The notes under the pieces: model-generated
Seen by the model: only the letters and a program-made list of their open reading frames with translations
Database searches by the model: none
What the model was told of the DNA's origin: nothing
From: Actinomycetes bacterium
Lineage (GTDB): Bacteria; Actinomycetota; Acidimicrobiia; Spongiisociales; UBA5794
Assembly (NCBI GenBank): GCA_023336855.1
Contig: JAMBLK010000032.1
Span: 1-8,858 of the forward strand
DNA: 8,858 nt
Direction: 5' to 3'
Shown: positions 6,341 through 8,858 of the stretch, one piece after another
Numbering within the stretch: position 1 is the stretch's first letter
Layout: every line of letters starts with the position of its first letter
Made by a program: the position numbers and the translations under genes

Positions 6341-6622
6341 GGCGAGGGCGAAGCAGTCGTTGAGTCTGTCATCCATCACGTGACCCTCGAGCAGATCGCT
6401 GCGAACCCTCCACCGGGCGATCTCTACGTCCACATCGACGTCGACGTCGACGATCCGATCGACATGCCCGGCGTCAACTACCCAGCCCCCAATGGCCCCT
6501 CAGGCGATGCCGTTGCCGACGCTGTCTCGGCACTTCACGCAACGGGCCGGGTCGTCGCGCTCTCATTCAGCCCCTGGAATCCGGCGCTCGATGGCGCCGA
6601 CATCGCCGTCCCGTTCCTCTGA
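6334..6622 (+). pseudogene. C-terminal fragment of a second arginase-family gene
   Basis: The plus strand here encodes the C-terminal third of an arginase-family protein, aligned without gaps to residues 146-231 of the 4478-5221 gene. By hand count 70 of 86 residues are identical, and roughly 26 identical residues use a different codon. The metal-binding HIDVDxxDP block is intact. Near the 3' end a 24-bp in-frame deletion removes eight residues, and the frame stops at 6622. Everything N-terminal, including the GDx and DAHxD metal motifs, is missing; upstream the sequence is antisense rhodanese. An open frame runs from GTG 6191 through the joint, but its first 50 or so residues are meaningless antisense. 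The fragment cannot form a ureohydrolase site alone and is called a remnant. Confidence 0.8.
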
Positions 6623-6632
6623 TCAAGCACTG

Positions 6633-7319
6633 TCAGACCGGTTCTGGATCCTCGGGGGCTTCGTGGACGACTCGAGCCCCACGCTCCAACAAGGCCCCGT
6701 CTGCCGTCATCGGAGCCCTTCCGCGAATTGACCGTCCACGATCTCGCAGGCTGCGCTTCGCCTCTCGTCGGACGGTGGCGAGCGCACCGGGGACACCGAT
6801 GGCTTCGAGTTCCGGCAGCACCGATCGCCTCCCCAGCCAATCCCAATCGATCGAGGCGTACGCCGCGGACGCGAGTTCAACTGCTGCGTCGAGGGTCACG
6901 GATGTCCCGTCGGTTGTCTGCTTGAGCCGGTCCATCATCAGATCGTCGAGCGAGATGATCGATATCGAGATCCCCGGCTGAACCTCGATCCGCTCGGGTG
7001 GCAGCACAGCGTCAAGATGCGCGTCGGGGAATTCGACGAGGATGACCTCGCCGTCCGGCATCGTGAGACTGAGGTGACGATGGCCAACGCCTGCCCACTC
7101 GAACCCGCTATCGACCAGCTGTTCGCGGTCCTCGGTGGTAACGGACGCCACAAGGTCGATATCTGTGGGTAGATAGGTGCCGGTGACGACGTTGACGGCA
7201 GCGCCACCTACGAGGACGACCTCTCGATCGAGAATCGCCTCAACGGCGGCGACCACGAGGAGGTGACGCTCGACGCTATCCGCCGGAGCGTCGGCAGCCT
7301 TCCGCAGCAGCGGGTGCAT
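6633..7319 (-). CDS. Minimal nucleotidyltransferase, candidate toxin of a TA pair
   Basis: A 228-residue protein with the minimal nucleotidyltransferase signature: VLVGGAAVN (35-43), then PTDIDLVA (51-58) supplying the metal-binding acids D53 and D55, and a likely third acid in EVILVEFP (E91 or E96). The following SLDDLMMDRLKQ helix (123-134) and IDWDWLG (158-163) resemble AbiEii/DUF6036-type proteins. These transfer a nucleotide to an acceptor, and several act as toxins that modify tRNA. The start at ATG 7319 lies 8 nt after the stop of the XRE gene; a TTG at 7331 overlapping that stop (TTGA) is an alternative, and still longer frames shadow the XRE gene. The last 30 residues or so are polar and poorly conserved in appearance. 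Cotranscription with an XRE gene suggests a toxin-antitoxin or abortive-infection pair. Fold is likely; role is inferred. Confidence 0.75.
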   Translation of the reverse strand: MHPLLRKAADAPADSVERHLLVVAAVEAILDREVVLVGGAAVNVVTGTYLPTDIDLVASVTTEDREQLVDSGFEWAGVGHRHLSLTMPDGEVILVEFPDAHLDAVLPPERIEVQPGISISIISLDDLMMDRLKQTTDGTSVTLDAAVELASAAYASIDWDWLGRRSVLPELEAIGVPGALATVRREAKRSLRDRGRSIRGRAPMTADGALLERGARVVHEAPEDPEPV

Positions 7320-7327
7320 CTGACGGG

Positions 7328-7675
7328 TCAAGCGGTCGCCCGCCGGCGCGTGTTGATGGCCAGCACCCGCGCCTCCTCGGAGACATCCTCTCCGAGTTCG
7401 GCCTTCCGCCGAAGCCGATTCCACGGGTCTGAGCCTCGGTCACCCTCGGCCTTGAGTCCGGCAATCTCCGACCGGAATCCTTGAGCCGGGAATAGGTCTG
7501 AGGGTTCGGCACCAAGAGCGTCGAGAATCCTCATGACCGTCGACCACCGCGGATCGGTCTTGCCTGTTTCGATCTGAGAGAGATTCGACGAAGCGATCCC
7601 CGTGAGGAGCGACAGCTCGTCAAGTGTGAGGCCGCGTGACTCCCGCAGTACTCGAAGGCGTGTGGTCGCTGACAT
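7328..7675 (-). CDS. XRE-family helix-turn-helix regulator
   Basis: A 115-residue protein. Residues 6-60 form a Cro/C1-type helix-turn-helix domain: LRVLRESRGLTLDELS, TGIASSNLSQIETGK (recognition helix around 28-38) and STVMRILDALGAEPSDLF. The remaining 55 residues are charged and Arg/Glu-rich, possibly a dimerisation or partner-binding tail, with no recognised enzyme domain. Starting at ATG 7675, it has no Shine-Dalgarno; a TAAACT box lies 6 nt upstream and a TAGACA -35 lies in a 16-bp palindrome, so it is probably leaderless and self-repressed. It is followed 8 nt later by the nucleotidyltransferase gene and likely serves as that gene's repressor and perhaps antitoxin. The DNA-binding call is firm; the antitoxin role is inferred. 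Confidence 0.88.
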   Translation of the reverse strand: MSATTRLRVLRESRGLTLDELSLLTGIASSNLSQIETGKTDPRWSTVMRILDALGAEPSDLFPAQGFRSEIAGLKAEGDRGSDPWNRLRRKAELGEDVSEEARVLAINTRRRATA

Positions 7676-7681
7676 GGAGTT

Positions 7682-7718
7682 AGTTTATTCACAACACTTC
7701 ATATTGTCTATAGACAAT
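7682..7718 (-). promoter_or_regulatory. Promoter and palindromic operator of the XRE-nucleotidyltransferase pair
   Basis: ATTGTCTATAGACAAT (7703-7718) is a perfect 16-bp palindrome in a locally AT-rich patch. On the minus strand its right half contains TAGACA (7710-7705), five of six matches to the -35 consensus. After 17 bp comes TAAACT (7687-7682), then 6 nt and the XRE ATG. The operator therefore covers the -35 box, the classic layout for autorepression, and the spacing predicts a leaderless transcript. Confidence 0.75.
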
Positions 7719-7990
7719 GCTCGCTCGACCACCGCTCGATCGGAACATCGACCGAGTGGTGCAATCGGCCGGAACTCGCCAAACAGGCACGGATGCCATC
7801 GTGTGGTCAGTCGGCGACCGCTCGAGAGCGCTTTCGGTTGCGAGACTCGGCGGATCTGCCGGGCCGTGTCCCTCCTCGGGTGCTCGAAGCAAGTTTCACG
7901 CCAAGACGGACAGCGGAGCGAGACCGCGATCGCTCCGGCGCTCGCTACTCTCAGCGATCGCGAGTATCGAGCCAATGCGAGGGAACATCC
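7719..7990. other. Intergenic region between the XRE operator and nagA
   Basis: These 272 bp hold no credible gene in any frame; the open frames crossing them have no family character. Visible structure is an imperfect hairpin (about 7728-7760, ACCAC and GTGGT arms with matching CTCG/CGAG), two copies of GCGATCGC 29 bp apart (7925-7932 and 7954-7961), and a possible TACTCT -10 (7946-7951) for nagA without a convincing -35. I see no tRNA or riboswitch. Confidence 0.5.
7979..7983 (+). promoter_or_regulatory. Ribosome-binding site of nagA
   Basis: GAGGG lies 7 nt before ATG 7991 and decides the nagA start. A nearby ATG at 7975 is out of frame. The transcript must therefore have a leader, unlike the presumed leaderless genes nearby. 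Confidence 0.7.
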
Positions 7991-8858
7991 ATGCGACTCG
8001 GCGTGAAGGCGGCCTTGGTCGATGGCCAGATCATCGAGGGCGACGTCGCTATCGGCAACGGCGTCATCGAAGCGGTCGGACTGTCCCTCTCCGGCAGGGG
8101 TGACCTCGCCGTGCCGGGATTCATCGATGTGCAGATCAATGGATTCGACGGCGTGGACTTCACCACCGCGGAACCAGACGACTACGAGATCGTGGGGAGG
8201 AAGCTCGCCGCCACGGGGGTCACCGCTTTCCAGCCGACGCTGATCTCGCTCCCCGAGGCGGACTACTTCGCTGCACTCGGACGACTCAACGTCACAAGGA
8301 TCCAGAGCGCCCGAATACTGGGGATGCATCTCGAAGGACCCTTCCTCTCTCCCATGAGGTGCGGTGCCCACGACCCGGCCAACATGCTCGATCCCGACCC
8401 GACGCTTATGCGCCGCTTCCTCGAAGCCGGACCCGTTACCCACGTGACGATCGCCCCCGAACTCCCCGGTGCGCTCGACCTGATCGAGATGCTGGCTTCT
8501 GATGGCGTCGTCGTAGCACTAGGACACACCGATGCCGATGCGGCTACTGCCAACGCGGCCTTCGACCGCGGCGCACGTTCAGTCACCCACATCTTCGGTG
8601 CTCAACGACCATGGAAGCACCGCGATCCCGGCATCAGCGGCGCTGCTCTCGTGAGGGACGATGCGTTCCTCACCGCAATCGTCGACGGTGTTCACCTCGC
8701 CCCCGAGACGGTGCGGCTGGCAGCCAACGCAGCCCGCGAAAGGTTCGTGCTGATGACCGATGCCGTCTCAGCCGCCGGACGTCCGGACGGCGAACACCGC
8801 CTCGGTGATCGGACTCTGATCCTCAACGAGGGGGCATGCCGGCTCGAGAACGGCACAC
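7991..8858 (+). CDS. nagA: N-acetylglucosamine-6-phosphate deacetylase (partial, runs off the window)
   Basis: The first 289 codons of an amidohydrolase-family deacetylase; the full enzyme is about 380 residues, so the C-terminus lies beyond the window. NagA removes acetate from GlcNAc-6-phosphate to give glucosamine-6-phosphate in amino-sugar and cell-wall recycling, in the cytoplasm. Landmarks are PGFIDVQING (42-51, the Q-x-N variant of HxH as in E. coli NagA), GMHLEGPFLSP with metal ligand E115, LGHTDAD with H179, VTHIFGA with H200, VDGVHL with H235 and LMTDAVSAAG with catalytic D257. Thus all expected metal and catalytic residues in this part are present. The loop after H200 reads FGAQRPWKHRDPG where the family usually has FNAMxPLHHRxPG, so N, M and the first H are replaced by G203, Q205 and K209. 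No nagB or sugar transporter lies in the window. Start is ATG 7991, with a good ribosome-binding site. Confidence 0.9.
   Translation, partial: MRLGVKAALVDGQIIEGDVAIGNGVIEAVGLSLSGRGDLAVPGFIDVQINGFDGVDFTTAEPDDYEIVGRKLAATGVTAFQPTLISLPEADYFAALGRLNVTRIQSARILGMHLEGPFLSPMRCGAHDPANMLDPDPTLMRRFLEAGPVTHVTIAPELPGALDLIEMLASDGVVVALGHTDADAATANAAFDRGARSVTHIFGAQRPWKHRDPGISGAALVRDDAFLTAIVDGVHLAPETVRLAANAARERFVLMTDAVSAAGRPDGEHRLGDRTLILNEGACRLENGT

Noticed and set aside
6191..6622. A 143-residue plus-strand open frame as an intact gene
   Set aside because: Its first third is antisense to the rhodanese remnant and only the rest matches arginase-family sequence. It lacks the N-terminal metal motifs, so it is treated as a chance read-through of the scar.
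7320..7424. N-terminal extension of the nucleotidyltransferase to 263 residues
   Set aside because: The extra Arg/Gly-rich residues are the XRE gene read in another frame. ATG 7319 just after the XRE stop is the better start.
7728..7760. Imperfect hairpin near the XRE operator as a small RNA or terminator
   Set aside because: Stem is interrupted, has no T-run, and no promoter or conserved element supports a transcript.
7925..7961. Two GCGATCGC octamers as a repeat element
   Set aside because: Only two copies of a GC-rich palindrome are present in this gap; chance is sufficient without genome-wide counts.
7685..8443. Minus-strand open frame of 252 codons
   Set aside because: Antisense to nagA and its leader region, with no recognisable protein character; nagA has clear catalytic motifs.

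Overview
The window is GC-rich with strong G/C third-position bias. Its genes look actinobacterial: an ECF sigma factor paired with a membrane sensor, a mycobacterial-type VapBC module, and promoters whose -10 boxes sit directly in front of start codons. An Acidimicrobiia-like actinobacterium is a reasonable guess, but the sequence alone does not fix the taxon.

Layout. 36-1373 (minus) is a major facilitator transporter. A 139-bp divergent gap separates it from 1513-4430 (plus), a two-gene operon. That operon encodes an ECF-type sigma factor and a 782-residue single-pass membrane protein, whose outer part is a seven-repeat propeller followed by Kelch-like blades. The second protein is probably the sensor or anti-sigma partner. 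4478-5221 (plus) is an arginase/agmatinase-fold hydrolase in which one metal-ligand His is a Cys.

From 5237 to 7675 every apparently intact gene is on the minus strand, and the stretch looks like an accessory island. It holds vapC and vapB under a four-half-site operator; a 98-residue unknown protein whose stop codon lies in that operator; a scar; and an XRE regulator followed by a minimal nucleotidyltransferase, a candidate second toxin-antitoxin pair. The scar joins the last 42 codons of an SseA-type rhodanese (minus) to the last third of a second arginase-like gene (plus). The fragment is about 81% identical in protein to the resident arginase-like gene, and the joint falls on an 8-bp sequence that both parents plausibly shared.

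7991-8858 (plus) is the start of nagA (N-acetylglucosamine-6-phosphate deacetylase), which runs off the window end. It has a good ribosome-binding site and lies 272 bp beyond the XRE operator.

Two features stand out. One is the rhodanese/arginase fusion scar between two toxin-antitoxin-like modules. The other is a recurrent promoter geometry, a TANNNT box followed by exactly 6 nt and ATG, at the transporter, vapB and the XRE gene. It implies leaderless mRNAs. No tRNA, rRNA, CRISPR array or transposase was seen.
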